A model generated the notes under the pieces. The model saw only the letters and a list, made by a program, of their open reading frames with translations, made no database searches and was not told where the DNA came from. Shown piece by piece: positions 8,841-16,355 of a stretch of DNA of 23,986 nucleotides. The DNA lies in NCBI GenBank assembly GCA_002441085.1, contig DJVF01000023.1, forward strand, positions 26,355 through 50,340, read 5' to 3'. A program made the position numbers and the translations under genes. Origin of the DNA: Patescibacteria group bacterium UBA6263. GTDB lineage: Bacteria; Patescibacteriota; Gracilibacteria; Absconditabacterales; Absconditicoccaceae. Within the stretch, counting starts at the first letter, position 1; every line of letters begins with the position of its first letter.

Positions 8841-10661
8841 TTACTTTACTGTCACACTTTTTGCTAGATTCCTAGGTTTATCTATATCTTTTCATAATAT
8901 ATCGGCTATATGATATGCCAATAATTGTCATACAACAGCAGTGAGAAAAGGATAAATTTCATCTATAGTTTGATTAATTTTAATATTATAGTCAGAGTTT
9001 TGAATTTGTTTATCTGATATAGATAAAACTATTCAATCTCTTGCTTTGATTTCTTGTATGGAAGAAACATTTTTTTCAAACAATAAATCATTGGGAGAGA
9101 AAAGTATTGATGGAATATTTTTGTCAATTAACGCTAATGGTCAATGTTTAAGCTCTCCACTTGGATAAAATTCTGAATGAAGATAAGATATTTCTTTGAG
9201 TTTGAGTGATGATTCACGGGCGATTGGTACTTGATAATGTCTACCAAGGAAAAAAAAATTTTTGTATTGAGTGAAGTCTTGTGCTATTTTGCGTATATTA
9301 CTACTCTGCTCCAAAATATCTTCTATCTTAGTTGGTACCTTGCTAAGCTCTGTTATAATTTTATCATATTTAGCTTTACCCAATCATCTCTTTTTTGCTA
9401 GAAATAATGCAAGCAGTAATATCGAAGTGATCTGTGCAGTAAAAGCTTTGGTAGATGCAACTCAGATTTCTGCTCCTGCTCTTGTAAACAATCAATAATC
9501 AGTGAGACGTGAAATGGTAGATCAAACAACATTTACAATTCAAAAAGTGTGCGCTCCTCTATTTTTTAATAATTTCAAAATTTCTATACTATCAGCGGTT
9601 TCTCATGATTGTGAAATAAAAACAAACAAAGTCTGATCATCAACATGGATATTTTTGTATTCATATTCACTAGCTATTTCACAGTCTGCTTGCATTCATG
9701 TCAGATTTTGGATCCAATACGCTCATAGTAATCATGCATTATATGAAGTACCACAACCAACAAAAACTATTTTCTGAAAATTTTCGTTTTGCATACCATG
9801 AAATGCTTCTGCATTCATAGTGTAATTATTAAAATCGACCCTTCATTTAAATATTCTTCTAATAATATTTGGTTGTTCGTATATTTCTTTGAGCATAAAA
9901 TGTTTATAATCTCATTTGGATACCTCCAATGATTCCAAGTCCATATCCTCTATTTCTCTAGAAATTTTGATTCATCAAGATTTGATTTGGTAGTTGTCTG
10001 ATTGTATATGTAATATATCTCCATCGTCTAAGTAAATCAATTTATCTGCATATCAAGCCAAGGCCTGTTGATCAGATGAGAAATAAAAATCTTTTGATTG
10101 GCTGTATGCAAAAATTAATGGACTACCAAGTCTCACAGCTATCATCTCTCATGGATATTTGGTAGAGACAATAACAAGTGCATATGCTCAGCGAATAAGT
10201 GAAAGAACTTTTTCTACTGTCGTAAGAAAATTTCATGTATCGTATTGTTGCAGTAGATTAGCGACTACTTCACTATCTGTTTCTCAATAAAATTTATATC
10301 ATTTGGAGATCAATTCTTGTTTGAGTTTATGATAATTTTCTATGATTCAATTATGAACCAGATAGAAATCTTTATTCATGCTATGATGTGGGTGTGAATT
10401 ATTTTCTGTAATTCATCCATGTGTTGCTCGACGTGTATGAGCTATTCAGAAAGTAAAATCTAAAGTCTGGATTTCTTTATTTACTTTTTCTACAAGTGAT
10501 GATACTTTTCAAACAGACCTAATAAGTTGTGTATCTCAATTTTCATTTCAAACAAATAATCATGCTGAATCATAACCACGATATTCTAATCTTTGAAGTC
10601 AGTGGAGAAGAATTTTTTGTGCATCAGTTTTGGATCATTTATATGCGAATATTCAACACAT
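8841..10661 (-). CDS. glmS: Glutamine-fructose-6-phosphate aminotransferase (isomerizing)
   Basis: 606 residues, the typical GlmS length. It makes glucosamine-6-phosphate from fructose-6-phosphate and glutamine, the entry to peptidoglycan amino sugars. The mature N-terminus is MCGIFAYKGS with catalytic Cys2 (the glutaminase nucleophile), followed by LHGLQRLEYRGYDSAGL. The C-terminal SIS isomerase part includes FFFLGRHYQVPIARESSLKL, KEISYLHSEFYPSGELKH and the classical end DIDKPRNLAKSVTVK. Many glycines are TGA. The start is fixed by the required Cys2, with no Shine-Dalgarno. Upstream on the same strand is the 781-nt structured RNA, ending in its own terminator about 86 bases before this start. 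I looked for a glmS ribozyme core and did not see one. Confidence 0.95.
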
Positions 10662-10746
10662 AGTAACAATTAACGAATTAAAAAACCACAAATTACTAAT
10701 TATTTTATATCATTCCGAGAAAAATCTGCAAATGTTTTTTAAAAAT

Positions 10747-10777
10747 AAAAAAAGGAGCTCCTAAATTATAGAACTCC
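10747..10777 (-). terminator. Intrinsic terminator of the 781-nt RNA
   Basis: On the minus strand GGAGTTC pairs with GAGCTCC (7 bp, one G-T) around an AT loop, followed by TTTTTTTATTTTT. The plus strand has no T-run after the hairpin. Confidence 0.85.
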
Positions 10778-11527
10778 AAATTGTAATCTTGAAAGATTTA
10801 ACTTTTTTTTAGAATAAATGGAAACTCCAGCGACGCATACGTTCGCTGGAGCTATAGTGAGTCAGTAGAATTCTACCGACTCGGTTTTAATCGCCAGTTG
10901 AATCTTACCCATAATGTGCACTCTTATAGTAAGATTAGCCTGACTAGAGGCCGGGATGAATTTACCGGTAAGCCATTGGGAACAATTGTCCCTTTGACTG
11001 GAAGTCCCCTTAGTTCTTCCGTTTTTACAATGGGGCCGTGCCCCGATTCGAGGGAAAGCCACTGCGTTGGGCTCCCCTAATTTTCCTCCGGATATATTGC
11101 ACGGATGCGATTTTCCCTATTTTTTACTGAACTGATCAGTCTTTTTTCTCAGCTCTTTCCGAGTTCGGGAAACTAAGTGCGCGTGCGTTGCCGGGTGCCA
11201 TTTCCGCAATTGTTTTTATTCGGGCGGATGGCGATGAAACCGGAGGATACTTTTTTATCTTATAAATACTAAACAGCGGATAGAATGCTCCAGCTTTAGC
11301 CCTATTAATGGGCGGTCCGGGTGCTGGTTTATTTAGCTCATCCCCCATTTGGGTGGACTTCCATCTATCCTAACTTAATCATTGCTAGGTAAAGCCAACA
11401 AAAAAGGCTGACTTACCGGAATTCTTGTTGCGATTTTTCATATCCGGATTTTTTTGATTTTTTTTATTTATTTTCCCCATTACTACTAGTTACCGGGTGG
11501 TAAGATAGAGGTCATCTTTTGATGGCG
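10747..11527 (-). ncRNA. Large structured non-coding RNA of unknown class (~781 nt)
   Basis: Clearly richer in G+C than its surroundings (11161-11220 is 30/60 G+C; 4261-4320 in the helicase is 17/60). On the minus strand it has a near-consensus promoter, a terminator and many helices. Domain 1 is closed by GGATAGA/TCTATCC (11278-11284 with 11364-11370) and contains CCAGC/GCTGG and GCCC-ATTAATA-GGGC. Domain 2 is closed by an 8-bp long-range helix, TCCTCCGG/CCGGAGGA (11084-11091 with 11240-11247), enclosing GCCAT/ATGGC plus CCGC/GCGG and CTTAG...CTGAG. A 3' series of hairpins follows: GGGGC-ACG-GCCCC, GGAAG...CTTCC, AATCTTAC...GTAAGATT, a 24-base palindrome at 10859-10882, and CTCCAGCGA...TCGCTGGAG at 10825-10851. 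Open frames in it are short and protein-unlike. I could not match tmRNA, RNase P, a group I/II intron or a glmS ribozyme. The size and many hairpins recall ornate RNAs such as OLE, GOLLD or ROOL, but no homology is claimed. Confidence 0.75.
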
Positions 11528-11533
11528 ATATAT

Positions 11534-11561
11534 CTTATAATTAGTTACTATACAATGTCAA
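11534..11561 (-). promoter_or_regulatory. Sigma70-type promoter of the 781-nt RNA
   Basis: On the minus strand TTGACA (11556-11561), a 16-base spacer, then TATAAG (11534-11539). This is the best -35/-10 pair I found in the window. The predicted transcription start is near 11527. Confidence 0.75.
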
Positions 11562-11620
11562 GTCTTTTTATAAGATTTTTTATATAGGCAAAATAGTGGG
11601 TAGCGACTGGTAAATCAAAA

Positions 11621-11661
11621 GATTGCCGCGTCGTTAATCAAATATAACTCCTCGCAATGAC
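11621..11661 (-). repeat. Dispersed-repeat-like element (GTCATTGCGAGGAG type)
   Basis: On the minus strand it begins GTCATTGCGAGGAG and ends CGACGCGGCAATC, with an AT-rich centre. This is the arrangement of the common dispersed element 'GTCATTGCGAGGAGC...GACG.GGCAATC' found in many bacterial genomes. The ends form an imperfect inverted repeat (ATTGC/GCAAT). It lies between the terminator of the 372-nt RNA and the promoter of the 781-nt RNA. The family assignment is from memory. Confidence 0.55.
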
Positions 11662-11671
11662 AAAAAAAATA

Positions 11672-11709
11672 ATAAAAAAAATCCCCTGCCGATACGGTTA
11701 TGGCAGGGG
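11672..11709 (-). terminator. Intrinsic terminator of the 372-nt RNA
   Basis: On the minus strand CCCCTGCC (11702-11709) pairs with GGCAGGGG (11683-11690), a perfect 8-bp G+C stem with an 11-base loop, followed by ATTTTTTTTATT. The plus strand lacks a T-run. Confidence 0.93.
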
Positions 11710-12045
11710 GTGTCACAAATAATGACTTTCGGGTATACGATCTAAGAAAACAAGTAGATCGTTGTGTCCTATTTACCCTACTAAATTAGGCTATCAGTCC
11801 TTCATTGTCGTAGTAAAACGACATGGGACAACTAAGGAGGATAGCCATCACCGGGCGAATCCTGGAGATAAAGCAAACACAGGCGCATCAAACGATAACG
11901 ATTGCATCGCTTCATCAACAGGATTGATGGAACCTTCAAGTGGCCTCTGGATGGGATGAAACATAAGCATCATAACTCCCATAGCTAAGAGGACCATAAT
12001 CCACACTGGATATTGTTTTTCCATATTCCTTTGATTTAGCGATAG
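11674..12045 (-). ncRNA. Structured RNA of unknown class (~372 nt)
   Basis: A second G+C-rich unit on the minus strand with its own promoter and terminator. Helices in order: ACACT/AGTGT enclosing GGAATAT/ATATCC; TGGTCCTCT/AGAGGCCA (one bulged T) enclosing ATGGGA/TCCCAT; CCATCA+ATCCTG with CAGGAT+TGATGG; GGCTATC/GATAGCC enclosing TCCTT/AAGGA and TGTCGT/ACGACA; GGGTA/TACCC enclosing CGATCTA/TAGATCG; then the terminator. Almost every segment is in a helix, which favours an RNA gene. I found neither a tRNA-like end nor RNase P core motifs. A code-25 frame of 77 codons (11791-12024) overlaps it and is listed separately. Confidence 0.7.
11791..12024 (-). CDS. Possible 77-aa membrane peptide inside the 372-nt RNA (alternative reading)
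   Basis: With TGA as Gly this frame runs from ATG (after AAAGGAAT, an unusual SD-like element here) to TAG. The N-terminus MEKQYPVWIMVLLAMGVMML looks like a membrane helix; the C-terminal part (FARGWLSSLVVPCRFTTTMK) looks unlike a protein. Its codons are far more G+C-rich than those of nearby genes, and the same bases form the RNA helices. I regard it as more likely incidental, but a dual-function RNA is possible. Confidence 0.22.
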
Positions 12046-12051
12046 TGTTTT

Positions 12052-12080
12052 TAGATATTAGCGACTCAAAGTCAAGTCAA
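12052..12080 (-). promoter_or_regulatory. Promoter of the 372-nt RNA
   Basis: On the minus strand TTGACT (12075-12080), a 17-base spacer, TATCTA (12052-12057). The predicted start is near 12045, just before the first helix. Confidence 0.65.
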
Positions 12081-12203
12081 TTTTATTTATAATAAAATAT
12101 GGCAATAATATGGGTTAATTTAAATTTTGTAGTGAAATCAGATTTTTTTTTATTATATAATTGGAAGTGATAAATTTTAAATTATAAATTATAAATTATT
12201 AGG

Positions 12204-13718
12204 ATGGCAATTACACCTAGAGCACAGGACTATTCCCAATGGTACAATGATATTGTACAAAATGCAGATTTAGCAGAAAATTCATCTGTAAGATGATGTA
12301 TGGTGATCAAACCGTATGGATTTGGTATACGAGAAAATATCCAAAAAATACTGGATGTAATGTTTAAAAATACTGGACATACAAACGCTTATTTCCCGCT
12401 TTTTATACCAAAGTCTTTTTTGAGTAAAGAAGCTGACCATGTAGAACATTTTGCAAAAGAATGTGCCATAGTGACACACTATAGACTGAAACTCGATGAT
12501 AATAAAAAGCTGATTGTAGATCCAGAAGCTAAACTCGATGAAGAACTGATTGTGAGACCCACGTCTGAAACTATCATTTGGGATAGTTATAAGAGATGGA
12601 TAAATAGCTATCGTGATTTGCCAATTTTGATCAATCAACGAGCCAATATCGTAAGACGAGAAATGAGAACGAGAATATTTTTGAGAACTACAGAATTCTT
12701 GTGGCAAGAATGACACACTGCACATGCTACATATGAAGAAGCAGAAACAGAAGCTAGGAAGATGCATAGAGTATATAATGATTTCGCTACAAATTTTATG
12801 GCAATATCACCAGTACTTGGACCCAAACCAGAACATGATAAATTTGCTGGAGCATTGACAACGTATGCAGTAGAGCCTATGATGCAAGACTATAAAGCAT
12901 TGCAAGCAGGGACATCTCACAATCTAGGTCAAAATTTTGGTAAGGTTTTTGATGTGAAATTTACAAATGATAAGAATGAACTTGATTATGTACGATGAAC
13001 ATCACGATGAGTAAGTACTCGTTTGATATGAGGTTTGATTATGTCGCATAGTGATGATAAGTGATTGGTTTTGCCACCAGCATTAGCACCATTACATGTA
13101 ATTATAGTACCTATATTTAAAAATAAGGAAGAACTAAAACAGATAAAAGAATATTTAAACCCACTCACAAAAAAGTGCAACTCAGAAAGATTAAAATTTG
13201 GTTCTGAATATTTTGATGATCAGATTAGAATAACATACAAAATAGATGAAGATGATAAAAAATCTATGTGACGAAAATTTAATGAATGGGAAATGAAATG
13301 AGTTCCACTAAGAATAGCTGTATGACCTAGAGATATAGCCAATGGGAATGTAGAGTTATACAGAAGAGATACTGGAGAAAAAGAAATTATCACAATTGAA
13401 GAAGCCGGGCAAAAAATAGCCCCTATCCTACATGAAATACAAATTAATCTTTTTGAGAAAAACAAAAAATTTAGAGAAGATAATACATATTATGTAGATA
13501 ACTATGATGAGTTTAAAGAAAAAATCCAAAAATGATTTGTAATGGCTCATCGAGATTGAAGTACTGAAACAGCTTTGCAAATACAAAATGAAACCAAAGC
13601 CACTATCAGATGTCATCCATTTGAGGAATTTATAAACCCCAAATATATATGAGAATGAAAATGTATAATAACTGGTAATAATAGTAAGTGAGTAGTATTA
13701 TTTGCAAAGTCTTACTAA
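12204..13718 (+). CDS. proS: Prolyl-tRNA synthetase, archaeal/eukaryote-like type
   Basis: 504 residues, typical for the short ProS without an editing insertion. It charges tRNA-Pro. The start (MAITPRAQDYSQWYNDIVQN, then ADLAENSSVRGCMVIKPYGF) is characteristic of the archaeal/eukaryotic ProS group. Class II motif 2 is seen as RTRIFLRTTEFLWQEGHTAH; TSETIIW, AGTSHNLGQNF and GLIMSHSDDKGLVLPPALAP fit the catalytic domain, and PLRIAVGPRDIANGNV with VMAHRDGSTETALQ fits the anticodon-binding domain. It ends CIITGNNSKGVVLFAKSY; the C-terminal Tyr is typical of this class. I count about 14 TGA and 14 GGN glycine codons. Upstream are three AAATTAT repeats (about 12178-12198) and an AT-rich promoter region. 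The gene at 13779 follows after 60 bases. Confidence 0.95.
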
Positions 13719-13778
13719 AAGACATTATACTTTTGATAAGATCCTTTACAAAAATTTAAATACTGAATTTAAATTAAA

Positions 13779-14321
13779 ATGGAAAAATTTATAGAAAGGG
13801 TAAATCCAAGTTGAGACATAACTAAAGAAACCAAAGCAGAATTAAATGATATACAAGAAAAATTGATAAAAGAAAGCTGACCTGAAATACAATCAATCAA
13901 AAATGCTATTGCAAGTCTAAAATCTTTCAAGGATTTACCATTGATTATAAATTATCCTCTATCAAGTAAAGATAAAATAACTCAAAAAAAATTTCCCAAA
14001 ACTTTGGATATGTGGCCAAAACCATTTTGAGATAAACGAAAAAACATAGAATGAAAAATAGTAAATAGCGCAGATCCATTAATAATCTGTCTAGATAATA
14101 GAAAATTTAAAGTAACTCCCGATATATGAAGTATAAGTAAAATAGATATAAGTCAATGAAACATCAGTCTAGATATCAGTAAATTTTGAATAAAATTAAC
14201 TAGCCAAGTTTATGATCCAGAAAGAATGACAAAATTATTAATTATTCTATGGACACATTGATCATGACTAAATACTGATATCGCAAATACCCCTTGGGCA
14301 GAAGTAAAAGAGATTAAATAA
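13779..14321 (+). CDS. Hypothetical protein, 180 aa
   Basis: Not recognised. The N-terminal third is helical and charged (ITKETKAELNDIQEKLIKES); the middle holds KKFPKTLDMWPKPFGDKRKN; the second half alternates short polar strands (SISKIDISQGNISLDISKFG) and ends LIILWTHGSGLNTDIANTPW plus AEVKEIK. There is no signal peptide or membrane helix. At least eight TGA codons are read as Gly in a single frame ending at TAA, which supports a real gene. It is probably co-transcribed with proS 60 bases upstream and is followed directly by a terminator. Confidence 0.65.
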
Positions 14322-14330
14322 TTAATTCGA

Positions 14331-14357
14331 AAACGAACTGTGATAGTCCGTTTTTTT
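14331..14357 (+). terminator. Intrinsic terminator after the 180-aa gene
   Basis: AAACG-A-ACT pairs with AGT-C-CGTTT around GTGAT (one mismatch), followed by TTTTTTT on the plus strand, 10 bases after the stop codon. Confidence 0.7.
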
Positions 14358-14416
14358 ATTTACAAAAACATAGGATATAAACGAGTTATACCCTGTTATT
14401 TTGGTAAAAAAATTCT

Positions 14417-14445
14417 TTGTCTTTTGCATTTACTTGTAGTAAATA
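14417..14445 (+). promoter_or_regulatory. Possible promoter of the twin-hairpin RNA
   Basis: TTGTCT (14417-14422), a 17-base spacer, TAAATA (14440-14445). The predicted start near 14451 lies just before the first hairpin at 14455. The -10 match is only moderate. Confidence 0.45.
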
Positions 14446-14465
14446 GTTGTAATTCTATGATGACG

Positions 14466-14486
14466 CTCTAGCAGTCCGTCGCAGAT
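14466..14486 (+). repeat. 21-nt direct repeat, copy 1
   Basis: CTCTAGCAGTCCGTCGCAGAT, minus-strand complement beginning ATCTGCGACGG. It is identical to copy 2 except for one base (A/T) and starts 69 bases before it. Confidence 0.93.
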
Positions 14487-14534
14487 GGACATCTTCATAG
14501 TATTTTGTTGATATTGGAGGATATTGTATGAGTA

Positions 14535-14555
14535 CTCTTGCAGTCCGTCGCAGAT
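14535..14555 (+). repeat. 21-nt direct repeat, copy 2
   Basis: Same element as copy 1 with T for A at position 5. Both copies lie at the same place within 46-nt hairpins whose stems differ. The bases between the hairpins show no similarity to the repeat. Confidence 0.93.
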
Positions 14556-14629
14556 ATATACTCTTACAAAATAAGACACAAAAAATCTTATAAAGATTTT
14601 TGATGTAGTTTCTGTCCAGCTTAGCTGGA

Positions 14630-14741
14630 TAAAAAAAATCCACACAAGATAACGAATATAATATACAAGAAGACAAACTACCCTATATTATAGGGTAGAC
14701 TATTGTTTTGTATATTACACAAGTATTAGCCTATGTGGATT
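14630..14741 (-). ncRNA. Long-hairpin small RNA (~112 nt), 6S-like shape
   Basis: On the minus strand one rod-like hairpin has three helices separated by internal loops: AATCCACA/TGTGGATT (14734-14741 with 14637-14644), TAATATACAA/TTGTATATTA (14708-14717 with 14659-14668) and CTACCCTA/TAGGGTAG with a 5-nt loop (14678-14698). The closing helix runs straight into TTTTTT, so it can terminate itself and the direction is minus. A closing stem, a large internal loop and an apical stem recall 6S RNA, but the length is short for 6S and I see no 6S sequence signature. Confidence 0.55.
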
Positions 14742-14854
14742 CCAAAAACAGTTCTCGAAAATTTTCTTATCTTGAAGTAAGATATTTTATCTTACTTTTA
14801 CTTTTATATTATAAAGATATCATATTAAATAGCAATAGAAGTATTGGGAATAGA

Positions 14855-14879
14855 AAAACGGATCATAATGATCCGTTTT
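14855..14879 (-). terminator. Terminator of the aroE transcript
   Basis: AAAACGGATCAT pairs with ATGATCCGTTTT around one base (12-base inverted repeat) and is followed by five T on the minus strand. It lies 14 bases beyond the aroE stop and could act on both strands. Confidence 0.85.
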
Positions 14880-14892
14880 ATCTGTAATAGAT

Positions 14893-16311
14893 TTATTCTT
14901 TTTTAGTTTTTAATATTTTATCTATAAGCTTTTGTCTAATTTCTTCTTTGGTTCATCATTTTTGGATAATTTTATCACCAAAAACTGTCCGTATAGCATC
15001 TACTCACTGGTATACTACCATGCCCTTTCAATCTAAAGTGGACAATCATATCTGTTTTGCAATATCTAGTAAAGGAGTAGTTCATGTCTTGGTTAAATTG
15101 ATATCACTAACTATCAATTGGGGATTTGTTTTTGAAAAATCTTCTAATAAGTTTTGTGTTGAATTGATATTATCATCTACCGATCAATTAGCAGGCGTGA
15201 GTCAAGAAAAATTTTCTAAATCTCCATCCGCTCATTTAGTCGTCAGATTAACTATAGCATCTATATGTTCTTTGAGATCGAAAATAAATTGTTCATCTGC
15301 TGCTATTGCGATATCTGGCTTGATTTGATTGAGATTATCGGCTATAAATTGTGCTTTTGCGATTGTCCTATTTATTATAATCAACTTTTTGATACCTCTA
15401 TGAACAAGCTCTAAAGCAATTCATCTAGCTGTTCATCAAGCACCAAGCATAACGATGGTTTTGTTGATCAGATTTGTTCAAGTTTCTTTAAATTTGTCTT
15501 CCAAACTTTCACAATATCATGTAGCATCTGAATTGTAACCATGTATCTCATCTCCAAAATGTGCAACAAAATTTGTAGATTGCATCGCATCTGCTATAGG
15601 ATTTACAAAATAATTTTTTTGAGAACGTAAAAATTCCCAACCAAAGTCTTTGAATCATACTCACAATCATCATCAAATATATTTGTCATTTAACCTAAGT
15701 ACTTCAAATATTTTTGCTAGATTTTCAGTCTTGATAATAACCATACTAGATTTGATATCCAAACCATATTCTTGAGCAATAAAATTCCACATCTTGGGTG
15801 TAATGCCGGCATAGTCATGATTGATAAAAGTTAGAGAAAAATTATTAGCATTTAATAATTCATCTAAGCTTTGTGCATTATTTTCTGGTAATTGAGCTAA
15901 TTGAATAATTCATTCATCGTATAATTTTTTGATTTCTAAGGAATTATCATAAAGGTTGGATGATAATACTTTGGTCATTTCTATCTTAGTTAAGATACTA
16001 AAATCTTTTATGCTTGTATATATTGATTTTAAATTGTTTAATATTTTATCTTTATCATCTAATTCATAAGATTTTATACTATTTATATCTGTTATTTTGA
16101 GCAATGATACATCGTTTGTAAATACGGGCGGAATATGTTTGCTATCATCCCCAGGAACATCTATTATTCTAGCTTTGATAATTTCTCATTTTGCATATCA
16201 TCTCTTATTAGGATATATTCTATTTCATGGACGATAAACAAATATACGATCATTATCAAGTAATGGCTTTTCATTTTTTCTAAATGCCATTTCATTTCTA
16301 TCCAAATACAT
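14893..16311 (-). CDS. aroE: Divergent shikimate dehydrogenase (AroE-like) with long N-terminal extension
   Basis: 472 residues, against about 270-290 for usual AroE. The C-terminal 280 or so fit shikimate dehydrogenase: substrate part FINHDYAGITPKMWNFIAQE (corresponding to the usual G.PI.HS.SP..HN), possible catalytic Lys in GVGFKDFGW, EIHGYNSDATGYCESL (usual G.NTDG.G), NADP-binding loop VMLGAGGTARGIALEL, IIINRT, AIVNLTTKGADGD and YQGVDAIRTVFG (usual QG..QF..W.G). AroE reduces 3-dehydroshikimate to shikimate. The N-terminal 170 or so residues begin MYLDRNEMAFRKNEKPLLDN with a strand-rich segment and a lysine-rich helical segment; no domain recognised, and not type I dehydroquinase. Many TGA glycines occur throughout, so the extension is in frame. 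It is 44 bases downstream of malic enzyme and probably co-transcribed. Substrate specificity is uncertain because the active-site motifs are unusual. Confidence 0.75.
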
Positions 16312-16355
16312 ATTGATTATATAAATATAAAATAAAACATCAAATTAAATTCTGA

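Larger units (their letters stand above)
14451..14604 (+). ncRNA. Candidate small RNA with two hairpins presenting the same loop element
   Basis: Two hairpins of exactly 46 nt (14455-14500 and 14524-14569) carry the same loop element, CTCT[A/T]GCAGTCCGTCGCAGAT, on stems of different sequence. Hairpin 1 stem: CTATGA-T-GA with TC-T-TCATAG. Hairpin 2 stem: TTGTA-T-GAGTA with TACTC-T-TACAA. Each stem has one internal T-T mismatch. AAAAATCTT-ATA-AAGATTTTT at 14581-14601 would serve as terminator. Strand is uncertain because hairpins and terminator are nearly symmetric; the plus strand is preferred because of the promoter-like pair. Short minus-strand frames over this region are not protein-like. 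Confidence 0.55.

Noticed and set aside
10662..10746. Possible glmS ribozyme or riboswitch in the immediate glmS leader.
   Set aside because: Only about 85 AT-rich bases lie between the upstream terminator and the start; no ribozyme core is seen.
10853..10864. CTATAGTGAGTC matches 12 bases of the reverse complement of the T7 phage promoter.
   Set aside because: The match stops short of the 18-base core, lies inside an RNA helix region, and no phage polymerase or vector sequence is nearby. Taken as chance.
10862..11348. Minus-strand open frames of about 66-70 codons.
   Set aside because: They lie within the structured RNA, have odd composition and no family signature, and their bases are explained by helices.
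11762..11959. Plus-strand open frame whose middle (ASNDNDCIASS) faintly recalls a tmRNA tag.
   Set aside because: Promoter, terminator and T-run all lie on the minus strand; no tRNA-like ends are present.
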